64,000 bases of DNA from Sphagnum magellanicum (lineage: Eukaryota; Streptophyta; Sphagnopsida; Sphagnales; Sphagnaceae): assembly GCA_021904315.1 (NCBI GenBank), contig CM038925.1, forward strand, positions 13,146,501 to 13,210,500, given 5' to 3'. Made by a program: the position numbers and the translations under genes. Shown piece by piece: positions 1-15,300 of the stretch; the stretch's first letter is position 1; each line of letters starts with the position of its first letter. Under the pieces are notes generated by a model. The model saw only the letters and a program-made list of their open reading frames with translations, was not told the DNA's origin and ran no database searches.

Positions 1-3000
1 ACCAAAACTAATCAAACAAACAAGACTGAGCGTGTGAAATTTAAACCCACAACATAATCAATTGAAACTGAGCAGATCTGACTTGAATTTGCTCAAGTGA
101 AGCTCAAACGCACAAAACAAAACAAACAAAACTGAGCAGATGAAGCCCAAAATTTGCTTGTCAACAGGCGAAGCTCAAAATTTTGCAGCAATGAATAATG
201 GGTTAGAGCTGTAGAACCAACAAAATCTCTAAAGTATTTATGACAAATCCAAAGCATATCCACTGAGAATTTTTTTGGTTCCAGTACTAAAAAAGAGGAT
301 TCAGCAGTACCTGAAACAAATCACCTTGTGAGCCTGAGAAAAAGGAAGAAGGAGAAGCTGGAACATGGTTGTTGCATAAGGTGGAGAGAATGTGCACTGA
401 GAGAGCCATTTCCACAATCAAGCAACAACACCAACAACAAACAACAACTACACTTTTGCAACAGCAGTTTTTTACATTGAAATTTGAACTACACTTTTGC
501 TGTAACAATTCACCAACATAACTAACACACACACCCACAAACATTCTCACAGTTATCATCCAGATGAGATGAGCTTGATGGTGCTGTTTTTTCCTGGGCC
601 AGCAATACTATGCTATCCTCAACAATGGGTTTTTTTGGTTTTCTTTTTCCTTTTTTTCTGGAAAGGTTTAGTCAATTTTTGACCTCACAAAATAAAATGA
701 AATATTGTATCACAAATTGATCCCTTTTTAAATAACAAATTAAGTAATCAATTTTTCAAGTGAAAACTTTTGGGGGGGGGGGGGGGAGGATTTCATCACA
801 TTTCAACAAACTTTTTAGTTTTGGGGGCAATCTTTTGCCTATTTTGAACGTGATCTTTTTTTTTCCCCCTGCATTTTCAGAAGTTTTCTTCAAACTTTTC
901 CCCAATTGATGCTAAATCTTGTTTGGGATGATAGCCAATTATGCTACATGAGGGGGGAAAATAAATAATTATAGTGAAAAAACATTTCATTAAAATAGTT
1001 GAAACTGAGGTGTTGAAAACCATCATAATCTGAATAATTTCACTCCTCATATGACAACATCGTATAGATCATGAAAAAATAATAATTTCAAATTTCAAAA
1101 AAACCATTTTTTCTTAAAAAAAGAATTGGTTAGTCCTTTAGTCCATGTGAAAACTGACCCTAGGCTACAGAACACATGCAGTGTCACACATAAACCATTT
1201 TTGGTTTCATCTATTTTCAATGCAAAAGACATGTTTGGCATTAATGTAATTTGTGCCACAGTCTTAAGGAAAAACCATATTCTGTTGGAGTATATTTACT
1301 GCAAAATAGGCCTGAACTAAATGTTTAGCATCAAAGAAGGCACCCTCTGAAGTGAGTTCAAGGCACCCAGCCAGAACATGTCCTCAAGGGCTCCTCCCTT
1401 GGCTTGTAAAGACCTGCTCCAATTTCTTGGTGTAATTGGAGGGCATGTTATCCAGCATATTTTGTGTTCAGCTGTTTGGGAGCTGACTCCATCCAAACAA
1501 GCCCAAAATAAAACATGCTGAGTAAGGGTTCACCTCATGTGGCCCTTACTCCGGTGAAGACCACAGCCTTGCACTTTACCCTATAAGTAAAAAGCAATCA
1601 AATTTTCCTTACACTGTAAATCTGGGTCATAATACCCTGCAAAATTCTTTAGGGTCTCACAGAGGGTTTCACAAGAGCTACCACACATTGTCCAAAACAT
1701 ATCAATTTTGGTTATCACCTAGTTTACACAGTGTTTACTTTTGTTGGGTGAATTTTTGCAAACTTGGTTTTGTTTTATCAGAAAATGAAAATAAATAAAT
1801 AAATAAATATCTTTTTTTCCACCATTTTTTTAAATTAAAAATTTTAAATTAGCCATATCTAGACTGAGACATTTCCTAGGTCTCCACTCGTAGCAGCACT
1901 TCTGTAAAAATGCTACAGCCCACCTAGGATAGTTGCCATTTAATATTAATTGATGCTGGGGATTCTTGCCCATGAACCTACTCGAGGAATTTTGGAAAAA
2001 GAAAACGGTGCCTAGGTAAATTGAAGAGGACTGTATATCAGATAGTATTTGCATCATAGGCATCAGGAGTTTTTTGCATATGTCCCCTTATGGTGAAATG
2101 TTCCCCTATGTCAGGTGCTCAAGAGGAGCTTAGAAGATGAAAACCTGCCAATCATCAATAAAACAAGGGGTTTGTCATACTGTGGCCTTGCCATTTACAT
2201 TTTAAAGTATCTTAAGGGCAAAGAAGAATTTTGAAAGCTCAAATATTTCACCATGCAAAACTATATTCTTCAAAAAAATCCTCTAAAAGAAACCAAAATC
2301 CTTCAAGATATCACAACTCTATAACTAATCTCAAGTTTCAACACAAGCCAAAATATCATCTTTCAAAAATCTTCATATAAAAAGAGACCTACTATTACCT
2401 AGGGGCCAAAATCCCTTAAGCTACTATACTCTATAATGAATCTAAACACAATATCCTTGCCTTGGCAGGCAAGGCCAACAAAAAAAAGGTAACAGATGGA
2501 AGGACCCAAGTCCTGGCAAATGAAGAATCCCCCAAAGAGGGCCTTAGAGATTTCTTAAGGTCCTGGCAGTGTGGCCTCTGTCCTAGAAGAATTTGATTGG
2601 TTTTCTCTTCACACAAGAGGAGAGTTTATCTTTGGGTCTTCTTTGGTATTGTAGAAAACCCTTCTCCTCAAATAAACTTCCAATATGGAGAAAATTTCTA
2701 AACATGAATGGTCTTTAAAATGTGAATATTTCCTGTTAGGTTGTAATGTAATGCAATTTATTCAATGTAGGGAATTGACACAATACACAAGTACCATCTA
2801 GACTAAGAGGCCATGTGGATGGTTAGAGAAAAGCATTTTGGACTAATGAGTATAGCTATTGTGTAGGTAACCATTCTCAATTAGACCGTCTCTTCCTTCT
2901 AGTGACTCAAAAAAGGCTTATCAAATATTGGGTTATAAGAAATTAAATATTGTAGAATGATATGGCAAACATTAAATAATGAGCTTTATTTTAGTAAACC

Positions 3001-6000
3001 ATATTTTTAGGACAATAGCCCAAATAACATGTATCACATGCATTCATAAGTTAATTTGGCAAATGACTAGTAGGGCCCATATTTTTATCCACTTAACAAC
3101 AAAAAGGGTAAATCCTTTTAATATTTTTTAATAATTGCTTACATGGTAAAAAGTAAGCACTACAAAGTGGTGGGATTGCATTCCCAAAATAGAAATTTGT
3201 CATAATAGTTATGTCCTTTTGGAGAACCGACTCAAAATGAGTCCTATATTCCATTTAGATGGCAATTTGGGAAAAAAGCAAATGCCATATGATTAAAGAG
3301 CATGACACAATGTTACAAAGACTTGATGAGTGCTACAAATAATGTGTTTGCATGTTTGTTTGCCATGCCATATTATCAATAGTGGTTTTGAGTAACCAAG
3401 AAAATAGAAACGTTCCTAGGTTCTTGCCAACACACAACCAACTCTAGGAAATTAAAAGAAATAAATAAAAGATTATTCTTGCCATTAAACAAAGAAGGCA
3501 AAAGGTTTGGGTTAAGTCATGACAAAATTGGAAGGAAAACAAAAGAAAAAGTTTAAATTTGTGAATTTTCAAGTGGTGTTGTGCCACATCTAGTAATGTA
3601 GGTGCCCCTACATAAGTTTTCTGATACTTGTGAAGCTCTTACGTCATGAGAGTCTAAATTTAGTGACTTCAAGCCTTCCACTTTGGGAATATTGAGATAT
3701 TTTGCCATTTTGATGAGGGCCCATCCAGACTTCCAAAAAATAAGAGGATTCACATAGAGGATAAAACAACATTGTTTATACAAGGCTACCATTAAGACAC
3801 CACTTTGAAATAAGATAAGAGTCCCAAATCCTGGGCAATTGCTTCTTGCTTTGAAGCTTCCTCCAAGCTCTCCCCCTCCACCAAATCAAAAGCATCATCA
3901 TAGTCTTCAATTATGGCACTTTCACTTTCTTACCTCTAAAACTATTATGTTAATTTTCCAAATTTGTCAAATTGACATTTGTTCAAACTGGAATCTACTT
4001 GACGATACTTGACAAAAAGTTGCATGAAAATATTTATTTATTTATTTATTGTTATGAAGCTCCACCCACAACCCATGTATTGGTAATTTTGCAAGGAGTT
4101 AACCTTTAAAGTTTAATTGACATTTGATCAAAACAATCTAAATCTAAAAAATGGACCAACCTTGACATGTGTGCCTAAAAGTCATGCAAGATGTCGGTTT
4201 TTTGAATATTTAACTTTTGAATATTTAACTTAGCGTAGTTGGAGAAGACTTCAAGCTAAATATTTTGGTTATTAAAAAAAAATTGAATGAGAAATAAAAA
4301 ATTATCATCATTGGAAGTTTAGACTTTCTCATTTGGGGTGGTCTTCAAAACTATAAGTTTTTGGAGACTTGGATTAAGATGTTGTGCTCCATTTACCATA
4401 AAACATTGGTGGTGGATAAAAGGCATGCATATGAGTCATGTGAGGAAAAAAATTGTTGAAAGAGTTGAAAAGAGTTGAAGTGAAGGAATAATGGATGGTC
4501 AAAGTTGATCATTGAAGATAAATTTTAAAACATCATTAATTTCACCATTTTTGGGGGGAAACAAAAACCTTGGACAGTTTGAAAGTGTGTTAAGGAATGG
4601 CATTCCATCATTTGATTCCGCTCCTATTTTCAAAATGCTAAAACAATTAGGCAACAAAAACTATTTGTTGACTTTCTCATCAATGTTGCATGGACCTAGC
4701 CAAAGCTTCCTATCATGCTGGGCAATTCACAAAAAATCTTATAATTAGGTACCAAAGACAAGAAATTCTCATCAAAAGAGTGAGTCCCACTCAATGACAT
4801 GACCTTTACAACTTGTGTGTTTTAGATTTTGAAGATATAGTGCTCTTAACTAAGAATATTGACAAAGGGGTGAACCAAATTTGTCCTCCTTGATGTTGAA
4901 AGGTTAAAATATGCATTCTAAATTTTAAGATTTCTATTGTTGTCAAGATTGAAATTTTCATCACCAACACCACTTAACAAACCCAATGGTCTATCAAAGT
5001 CAAAGAGGACATACATTAATAAATTAAAAATTGACATAAATTTTCACCTCATGTTGTGCTCCACAATGTTTTTAGAGTTTCATGGCATGAAAGCATTGAA
5101 ACCTTGTTCACACCGAATTAAATTTTTGTGACAATATAAATCTTGAAAACATAATATATTTCATACTAGATATTTGACAAATGTGATGCCAATATTTCAT
5201 GAAGATTTGCCTAATGTGTTCCAACTAGTTTCCACCTTTAGTTTTCAAATGGTTGATTTCCATTTATTAGGATGAAATAAGATGGGTATAAGTTGACTAC
5301 TTGGTTTTGCTAATGACATCAAGAAGTTATTGAACGTGAATATTATGATTTTTATGTAGTTAAATTTACAAAACTTCATGTGCATATATTATGTGGAATT
5401 CTTGGAGGAAATTAAATTTCGTTTAACAAACCATACGTAGTCAAAGTAAGGAATTCAATTGAATAATTTCCTTTTGATAATTATATCCCACCAGTAAAAC
5501 ATGATAATGAAACTTTCGAACATTTTTTTTCCTATTCAAATTAGAAATATGATAAATACATTTATAGAATTTGATGGCTAAATATGATGTGAATGAAAGT
5601 TGTCATTCATATCAAATTTGGGGCATGCTTGCTCAAATGAATCCGTAAGAGTAGCAATGGTATTGACATATAGGATAGTGTTTGGAATGTCCTCTAATTG
5701 CAATTATCCAATTTTTTTTAATATGTTAAGAAATAATTAAAGCTGAAAACTAGGAGGAAGTTTGTTCCCATAAAGCTAAAGTGGGAGAAATTAAAAATTC
5801 AATCATATTTCCAAGTACTTTTTTTTTTAGAATAAATCAAAAATGACATGTTCAATGCAAAGTCTTAGATATTTCCCCATTTTAGATCTACTTATATTAT
5901 AATGATCCAAATATATTTACCATACATTGCATATATTTTCATATTATTTTTCTTTCTTTGGTTTAGATTGATAAATATATATTGCAAAATTTAAAGCTCT

Positions 6001-9000
6001 TGGTGTTGGATCAATTTTGATAACTCCCATTTTAAATTCAATAACTCCTATTAATTTGTTTGAAAGAACTTCGATGGTTATTTTACTATGCTTTACACAA
6101 AGGTATAAATGGACCTACGGCATAAGGGTCATAAAAAGTGATGCAATTGTAATTTACACCATCAAATACAATAGTAATGAACAACCATTTTCAAGACTTT
6201 TCCAATGAACCAAAGATCACTCAATTTAGACAAAGTTTGCTTTTCCAAACCTTGGCCCAAAGATTTTAAGATTCTCAATGCCTAAAACTATAGTCCCAAA
6301 ATGAAAGTACAATTTGGGAATATGGGTAGTGCCTCAAACAATCTACTATCATGTGGGTGACTACTTCATTATCACCATGTCATTATGTGTTGGGTTCTTA
6401 ACATACTTCATAAGTAAAAGTTCCCAATTGTTCAAAACAAAATATGTGATTTAACTTTTCAATGTTCTAGTATTTGGCCAATTTGGTTGAATGCCACCCA
6501 TCATGACTTATCACCCTCAAATATTGCATTGCATAGTTTTAATAAAAAATTCTTTATTTTTTAGCTTGCAATTAGTGCAATTCTTCCAAAAGTTGTATAG
6601 CTCCGTGGATTGTACCAATGTGGTTAGGGTATCTGGGTCTTAAAATCCAATTTAAATTGTACACTAATTCAAAAACGAGATCCAAGAACATAATCTCAGA
6701 TCTGCCTCAAATCCAAAACTAATTTAGTCCCAAATCTAAAAACCACTATATGTTATGGGCGGGCATTGATTTGACAGTACCCTTTCTCAAAAACAATTCT
6801 TTGATTATGGAAAGTATTTGGGTGAAGGTAGTGTAAAATATATCAGAAATATACATTCAAAATATTGTTTGAAAATGAAACAATTTTTGGACATAAATAC
6901 AAAAACATACATCCAAAATATATTATGATTACACTATGAAATCATTGCAAACTCCATTGAGCTTATGATAAGTTGAATATGAAATCTAATAAAATTAGGT
7001 AGTAAATATGTTTGAAATTGAATAATCAATATAGTGTTGAAACCTTTTTTCATTTAAAACATAATGAAATAGAAATGTACTAATTTAACATATAAAAATC
7101 ATTATATATATTCAGGTATGACATCAAAAAAAATTATATTTTTTTGTGTTAGAACATACTTCACATATTTGAAACAAATGTTACACAACCAAAAAAAAAA
7201 GTTTAAAATCACTTGTAGTTAGAAAAACCTACTAAAACAATGTAGGATTTGAAAATTAATGCACATAAATGAAGAAGCATATTATCTTTGATTATTTTTT
7301 ATTTTTTTTAAGTTTATAATTTTAGGTGGAGTATTTTATATATTATTTTGGATATACTTTCATTTTACTTCTTTTGGGGCTATGAAGGTAGTTTAATTTT
7401 CCACTTTATCTTGCATGCACCCAATTAAGGTCTTTCTTTTTGTTGATTTGAGCTAGATGTTGCCTAGATTGAGCTTTTAGAAGGGAACAACATCGAATGA
7501 GGGTTGTTCTTGACTTTAATTTTCAATGGTGCTATAATTTTTTGTCCCCCCATTATTCCTTTTAAAGTTTTCTACATTTTCCTCATAGTTGTTATTACAT
7601 GTTTTCTTGTTGTTATTTTTCAATTTTGATGATGTTGCATTTCACATTGAAACATGGTATTCTTTCCTTAACTCCTAGGTAAGGTTTTGTTTTTGGCTTT
7701 GCCTTTTTTTTGTAAGGCTTCCATTTTGTCATCACTTGTTATTATCATCATGATTGTAATACATTTCCACATGCATATGTTACTATCTATGATCTTTAAG
7801 TTCAACTTTTTCCTTGGTTTTAAAATTGGGTTGAGGTTTGTTTTGGTTTTCATGTTAAGCTTTCTTCAAAAGGATGTTATTAAGATTTTAACTAATTGCA
7901 TATTATTATACTCGTTATACATCACCTTTTTTGATGAAAATTGGTTCACCCTTAGTGTGCTTTCACCACATATTTTTACCTCAATGAAATTAGGTTCAAA
8001 CAAAAACATTTAAATGGTGTTGAAGTTAATGTTTTTCTTTCCATTTCCAAGTTCATACCACCACCCTATCAAAAACATCTTATAACACATTTATAAATAA
8101 TTAGTTTTTTAAAAGTCGATTTAATTATCTAAATGAACTTTACAAGAATTTGTGACTATTGGGTCTTCATTTTAAATCTTTAAAAAGAGGGGATGGGGTT
8201 TTTTATTTGATTTTTTCATCTTAAGTGTGATTATATTTTTAATTTGTGATGGTCCAAAGTTGTGGGTATGTTTCTCAATTCCATTATAAGCAATAAGTCC
8301 ATATCCATAAGTTTTTGGACTATGACCTTGGATGTACCCTATATTGCAAAGTCCAACTTTGACAAATATTGATTTTTAATGTAGTTATGTTAGAGTTGGG
8401 AGGATTGAAACATAGTTTTCAAATTTTCATCTCGTGTTTGGTAAATTTCTGAAATGCATTTGAGTCATACATGACAAGATTTGATTAAACCAAAAAACCC
8501 ACCATTGTGATTTTCATAAAAGTCCATTGCAATGTGTTTTCATCCAATTATTGCAACTTTGCCAAATGTTTTGTTTCCTTGATAACTATTTGCACTTGAA
8601 ACACATAGTCATCAATAATTGCCAATAAGCATGATTTTAAGAATACATACATTAGACCATGTCACCTTCATGAATAGTAGAAACAAAATAATTACCAAAA
8701 AAATATAAAGCCTAATAAAATAACAATGATGCACAATATATTTAAAATTTTAATTACATATTTCAACAAGAATAAATGGGACTAGGAAAAAAAAAACAGA
8801 TGCAAAATTAACTCTAATGAAACATGAGAGGGCCAAAAGCTAAATGATGCATAAATAGGCCTTCAATCCTAAAGAGGGTGTTTATTGCTACAACTATTTA
8901 GATCTTGTGTTTTAAAGCAAACTTCAATATTAAAAGTGTCACCCAAAAATCATGTGATGTAATATTTTTGTCCAAATTCTTTTCGATGTAATAGGTGACA

Positions 9001-9738
9001 AAGGTTTAAATGACCCAACACCAAGTAGTGTGACTTGATTAGAATTCAATCAAAATTGCAATACCATCCAACATCTAATGGGCCACAACAAAGTGTGATA
9101 ATAGTCTAATCAATTGCAACTTGGACACACTTCTCATCTTTGCATTTAGGACTTGAACACTAAATTAGTTTAGAAACCATTTGAAGCTTAACAACCAAGT
9201 TCACACAACCTTAAGATTCTTAGTTGAAAATAAATTGGTTAATAATTTGTGACATTAGTCATTTGACACTAGTCTTCAACACCATAAAAACAAACACATT
9301 GTAGAATTTGGATTAACTTAATAGCAAGAAAAATAAAACTCATACTTCTACATAGATTTCTAAGGTAAGGAAGGATTCTTAGGACTATGAAAATCTAGTA
9401 GTGTTTGAAACCAACATTGGCAAAATTTGACCTATAGGATTTTTACCCAAAAACAAAACTCAAATTGTGACCACGTGTTCAACATAAAAAATGCAAAAAA
9501 AAAAAACAAATGATGATGTTTAAATAAAAGAAAAAATAAAGTTTCACATGTTGAAAAGAAGTTCCCAAACCATTCCTATAAGCATGGTTTACTGCAAATC
9601 TATTTCTTGAATTCTTCCTCATCCTTTGACAATCCCATTATTATTACTTGGATCCTTATTGTTGTGAACACCAATTTTTGGTAAACGGGGCATTTATGCA
9701 TTATCTCTACCCACACTTTTGGGTCCAAATGACACATA
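1..9738. other. AT-rich intergenic DNA, no gene recognised
   Basis: All open frames are short (108 codons or fewer), overlap each other on both strands and show no family I recognise. Simple tracts include 15 G at 772-786 and an AAAT run near 1790-1808. A somewhat less AT-rich patch at about 1320-1560 and another at 2430-2640 could be remnants of older elements, but I could not name them. No splice-consistent gene model was found. Confidence 0.6.
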
Positions 9739-9769
9739 ATGAGCCAATGTGTTTACTTTGCATTTAGGA

Positions 9770-10190
9770 CTATTGTCCCTTTTGGGGTCTTTTTTCCCAA
9801 AAAACACGTTTTCTTAAAGAGGAATTTTCAAATGAAATGTTTTTTAAAAATTTTATATATTGTATTTATAGTTGCCCCAATATGTCATTTTTTTCTTACA
9901 ATCAAATTTGAACAAATACAAAATTTTGAAAATGCACAAATTTTTCCAAATTTTGTGTTTTGTTTTGAAAATTTGTCATAATTTCAAATCATACCAAAAC
10001 ATGTTAACATTTTCAAGTTTAATTATATATATATATATAACATAAACATTGCATCACATTTACATGTTGAAAAATACTCATGAATTTTTTTAAACCTTAA
10101 TTTTTGATATACACAAATTGAAAAAATATGAAAATTTAAATGTTTTTTAAATGTGTCTAATATTACCCTATTACTATATTTAAAAAATTG
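9770..10190 (+). repeat. dispersed repeat family A, copy 1
   Basis: This stretch resembles 24800-25255 in the same orientation. The best core is a run around AATCATACCAAAA followed by ATG and TAAC (near 9985-10005), preceded in both copies by TTTTGAAAATTT, and further on a shared ATTTACATG plus a run of AATACTC and GAA followed by a T-rich tract. Identity in the core looks like 80-90 percent by eye and falls at the edges, so the ends are approximate. No coding potential or terminal structure was recognised; the family is unknown. Confidence 0.6.
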
Positions 10191-10194
10191 AGGA

Positions 10195-11250
10195 TGAAAT
10201 AAATTGTATTACGAAAATTAAAAGGCCCTTTATGAAAGTAATGTCATTGAATGAAATTGTTAAACATCTTTTATTCAAACCAAACTTTAATATTGGAATT
10301 TTGTTTGATTCATTTTAGACTTTTCAAAGTAAAATGTGAAACCATGCTAACCTTAATGTGTTTGTGGGCCTTAACAATTTTGTCAAATTTGAGTTTATAA
10401 ACCTACATAGTGGATTTGTAATTTCTTTTCTCCAATTTTGTGATGTAACCCAAGTGATTACCTATCATCACTAACAATATGGACAAAACAATGGTGCCCA
10501 TCCATAATAATGAAGGCATCCTTCAGCATTGATGACTATTTAATGAAGAAATATGGCAATTTTTATGTTAAAAAAATTCAAATATTTAATCATTGAAGCC
10601 CTAAATCATTGATGTTTACTATTTGTAATATTTTTAAGTTTAACATCCCAAAAAATCCTTAATGTTGTATTAAGTTAATCTTTCCTTTTCATCCATACAA
10701 CTAGATCAAACTTCCAACCTTGCATAACTTGAGAGAAAATTATTTTGTGCAAGTAACAAAATCTAAATTTCACATTGTTGTGAAGATATGTACTCAAAAG
10801 ATATATTTATCTTTACATTGGGAGGCATTTTTTGCACAAGTGAATTGTGGAATCAATTGTCCATGGCCCATTTTGTGTAATGGAAATTTAAGGGTTTATG
10901 AATGAAATTGACATTTGATTCTACCTCTTGTATTTTTTGCACAAGTGAATAGGCTTTGTGTGTCATAATTGGTAGTCCATGGCCCATTCTTTGTGTTAAA
11001 AGTTAGGGTGTACATGCAAAATTAACATTTAATTTTGGTTATCAAGGAGAAGGTTACATTAAACTTAAAATACACATAGATTTCCTTTTTCTTGTAAAAC
11101 AATAAGAGAAATTTCCTAGTGTGTTTGGATGGCACCTTACATGCATGAACATGCTTCCTAGAAAAGAAGAGGGGTTTGACACCAATTCCTAGTGTGACTT
11201 CTCCTAGATGGGTAATGAAATCATATGTATGTTCATTGCTACATTGTCCA
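10195..11250. other. AT-rich intergenic DNA, nothing recognised
   Basis: No gene or named element seen. A short phrase (TTTTTTGCACAAGTGAAT and the following CCATGGCCCATT) occurs twice, near 10828 and 10936, suggesting a local duplication of about 110 bp. Confidence 0.5.
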
Positions 11251-11574
11251 TCACATTTCTAATTTCTCACATATGTTTGTTGATGTAAATTGTGTTACTA
11301 TTGTTGTTATGTTGTTGGTGCTCATTTTGTTGAAAATAAAAATCATGTTAACATGTGTCATGTTGTTGTAGGTGTTCTTCATGTTTTTGGTGCTCATTGT
11401 GTTGCTAATGCTTGTTGTATTCCTAAAAGTGTTTGTCATGTCATTGGTGTTCATTATGTTGTTATATATGTTCATCATGTTGCTAGTGCTCGTTGTATTG
11501 TTATAGGTGTTTGTCATGTTGTTGGTGTTCAATGTGTGGTTGCAAGTGCTCATCATTTTTGTTAACTTTTTCAC
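11251..11574. repeat. degenerate minisatellite, TGTTGTTGGTGCTCAT-like units
   Basis: The stretch is built of variants of TGTTCATCATGTTGTTGGTG with a higher-order period of roughly 40 bp. It gives long stop-free frames on both strands (for example an Asn/Thr/Met-rich frame on the - strand), but these are products of the repeat, not evidence of a gene: the peptide is low complexity and follows the repeat period. Confidence 0.65.
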
Positions 11575-11579
11575 ACATT

Positions 11580-14205
11580 CCCATTGTTGTTCATGGTATA
11601 ATTAAGGTTCATCATGTTGTTTTCCCCCTTTATATAGTTGGTATTACCATTACCTTTGCATTGTGCTACAAGTCAAAGTTTCATTGGAGGTGGAAGGTTG
11701 TTGCTTGCTTGTGGCTTTGGCAAAAAAATTTACACTTAAAGTTTTTTTTTTTCCCCCAAAATTGTGTAATTTTGGTTCATCTTGATTATTTTTTAATATT
11801 GAAGACAATGTGTTGATAATATGTTTAGATTTGTTTGTGTAAGAATAATTTGCAAATTTGAGATATTATTTGCAACCTTGAACTTAATAAAGGACATTTT
11901 GAAACAATTTTGCACTAGCAAATCTCCATCAACCTTGGGCATTTTGCTTGCATAATATCTTTTGTGAAATGTGTGAATAATTTGGAAGTGCATGTGTCCT
12001 AACACCTTTATCACATTTTGCAAAACTTTAAATAATGTAATTGTTTAGTTTCTTAGCTTTTATTTATTAACAAACCTTAAAAACACAATCAAATTTCTAG
12101 ATGAAAAATGTAATTTATTCAAGAATGAGAGTGAAATGGGAAAAAAGGGGAAAACAAAAGGTGAGGGGTCTAAAACAATTCCAAGTTTTCAATTTTAGAA
12201 TGATGATACAATGCAATTAATTATGAAAAGATTGCATGAACAAAGGTTAAATTGGAAACCCCATGGCAAATTCTCTACCTTGGGAATTTTTTGTTTCAAT
12301 GATGCATTGCTAGTAGATTTTAAGGTACCATATATAGGTCATGTAGTATTAGAATAGAGAACAAGAATGATAAAAGGTCATTTCGTATTTCAAGAATAAT
12401 GGGATATTCTCATTTTCATTAAATGCTTGCAAACCATTGACTTATTACTAAATAAATTGAAGTGAAAAATGAACCATAGCTTGAAAAGTCTATTGGAAAA
12501 ACTACTTGCAAAGAAAAGGGTTACAATATGGCTTGACAAAAAAGACCCTTGCTTTTGTTAAAGATGAAAGTGCAAATCTAAATGACAATTACCTTGAAAT
12601 TAGTAATAAGGTGTGAAGTTTTGGGTGATGGAATTTTTTAAATGATTTGTTTTGGACATGCCTTCTTTAAGGCTTATCAATATGCAATTGCTAAAGAAAG
12701 AGTCTCCAAGGGCTTGAAATATGTTTCCATTAAATTTACCTAGGCAAGTTTGCAAAAATGTATCACATGACTTAAAAGCTCAAAGAAAGGAAGACATGAA
12801 TGGATGAAGATTTGGATTATTGTAAGCTTCAAGCCTAGAAAATTGAACACCTTTGTCAAAACAAGGTAAAATGCAAGTTATTTTGTTTTGATTTTTTTGC
12901 CTTTTAATTGTTTTGAATATTTGTACTCCAAACTATTGCCTTTAAATTGGGAATGTGACTTGTGCAAGTTTGCAAGCAAATTGATCATGGTTCAAGAAAC
13001 ATTTTAATTATGAAAAGTCATTGCCTTCTATTACAAGTAAACTAGTCTTAGGGTCATTGGTCATGTTCCCTTCCATTCACATGGCATATATTACAAATTA
13101 TAGTAGACATTATGTTTCCCTTTATCACTACTTGCATATTAAACTAGTCTAAGGGTCATCAATCGTTGAATGATGCTTTGAATGTAACCATATCCATGAA
13201 TTTAAAACTAAAAAGTAAATGAACCATCTCTTTTTATTGATGCTTTGACTGATGATGATGGTTGGTTTGAATATTGAATTTGGAACTTTTGCATAGAACA
13301 TTAAGAAAGGAAGTCATTGGGGTCATTGATTTTTTCTTTCCCTTTTTGATAAGATACAATGTGAGAAGAACTTATAATATGTTAGCCTTGATGTTAAATC
13401 TTGGATTCAAAAGCTTGATTTTGATTTTTTTTTAATTGGTCATAAGCATGGGGTGGCCATAATTGAATAGTATAATAGGAAATCCTTGTTTTCTATGTTC
13501 TTGAAGTTTTATTATCATTTGCATCCATTGTCTGAGGCTAAAAGTTCCTTTGTTTACAAAATTGATGAAGATAGTAACTTGGAGATGTTTGAGATGGTGA
13601 TTAACACTAATGAACCTATAAAGGAGCTTTATTTTTAAAAATGTTGATATATTGTAGATATTAAGTGGATACAAAAGATATCAAATGCCCTTTGGGGCGA
13701 TGTAGGAAATATGAAACCATGTTTCCAATTCTTGGCTTTTTAGCTAGATAAATATTACATACTGTGGGTTCTTAAGTTGAAACTATGAATTTTTTTCCCT
13801 ATGGGAGTTCTCATCAATTTAGGAGATGCCACTTACAATGAAATAACATTGAGAAATTAATCTTTGTGAATACGAACTCGCCAAATTATGCAAAGCTGAG
13901 TTGCAATGCTCTTAATAATTTGGTAGAATTCATAGATTCAAAATTAGACTTAAAATGAGTTTGAAAATTCATTTGAGCAACAAGAATCTTTTTAAAAACT
14001 AATCTAATATTTGTTTTTTACATGTCTTTGAAATGTGATTACATATTTTTGTTGAGATATTACATAGAGCTCGGAGTCAAGTTGTGACCCACTATGAACT
14101 GACATATGTTTTTTCATGGGAACATTTTCCCAGAGTTCTTTGCATACCTATTTTCAAACTTAAGTTACCACTTACAACTCTCCATGAATTGAAAATGCTT
14201 GTTTC
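11580..14205. other. AT-rich intergenic DNA, nothing recognised
   Basis: Only short frames without family resemblance. No tandem array or terminal inverted repeat was noticed by eye. Confidence 0.5.
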
Positions 14206-14370
14206 TATGCAGCAAGATCACAATGAATGAGCACCCACCAACACACCATCCATTGGATGCTCATTATCATTCAGTTGTGGATGAAGCTCAACTGACTTTT
14301 AATATTGGTTTCACCTTGGTAGCAAATTTTGTAGGAAATAGGTCTCATATATAGATAGATAAGAAGGTAT
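14205..14370 (+). repeat. dispersed repeat family B, copy 1
   Basis: Shares about 160 bp with 63655-63819 in the same orientation. Common blocks include GAGCACCCACCA / CAGCACCCACCA, CAGTTGTGGATGAA followed by CTCAACTGA, TTGGTTTCAC, and GAAATAGGTCTCA before an ATATAGATAGATA-type tail. The copies lie 49 kb apart. No coding frame is conserved and no terminal repeats were found, so the element class is unknown; a short non-autonomous element is possible. Confidence 0.7.
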
Positions 14371-14374
14371 GCTA

Positions 14375-15190
14375 TCCTTGAAACAAGTTACATAGCAGAA
14401 ATGCCTGCAGGTTTTGATGAGTTGTGGAATGCGTGTTATCAAACCTACAACTAATCCTTGTCATTCACGATTGAAGAATCAACGAATAATTGTCAGAGGA
14501 AGCTTTCCAGAATCCAATTACCAATTTAGTGTTAAAAACTTAACGTCAATGAGAGTGCCTAATAATTTTGTGTCCGGGAAACTAATGTTCTCATTTTCCT
14601 TCAGACTAATGCCGGCCAAGTAGCCTAATGAGCAGTTCATAAGTGACCACAAGTCCTCCTTGTGCCCACTGTCAAGGCAAGAGATTGGCCAATGTCTTAT
14701 CCCAGTACATGGGCAGCGGGCAGCTTTAGCATAAATTAAATTATTTTGTATTTTCCAGAAATTTTGTACTTTCCATAGGTGTTTGTTTGTTCAGAGTAAC
14801 ATTCTTTCACTGGCTCTGACCAGTGACCCCCAAAGCTAGCTGAACTAGTATTGAAGGTGGCATTTGAAGTGCTATTCCAATTTAAGTGATACCATAATTG
14901 CTTGCCAAAAGGGCTAAATTTGCCCCCCAATAAAAGCCATCATGATAAAGATCTGCCTCAGTCAAGTTGGTATCAATTGATGAAACCCTTGACAAACTCC
15001 ATTAAACAAAGCACCCAACAAAGGGGGAGATAAGAAAGGATCAATTGTCTTCACACAGGCGACTGCTTTTAAAGATATGGTTTCATTCCTTCTCCTTCAT
15101 TCTTTACCATCTATGTATTATGAAAATGGGTTACAAGCTATATTACCATGTTGCTTGCATTGATGTTTTCAAATGTGTCAGAGAAAGTTA
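14375..15190. other. intergenic DNA, nothing recognised
   Basis: Less AT-rich than its surroundings and with a 69-codon frame at 14414-14623, but the peptide matches nothing I know and no flanking exons could be joined to it. Confidence 0.45.
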
Positions 15191-15300
15191 AGTGACTTTC
15201 TGTAGATACATGTTGACAAGCAAATCGTATGAAGGGTGCATTGAAATATTGACTTTGCACAATGATGACAAATTCCTCCTTTCATTCATTTTCTTTGCCA

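Noticed and set aside
11251-11816. Frames of 91-107 codons on both strands
   Set aside because: They follow the minisatellite period and are low complexity.
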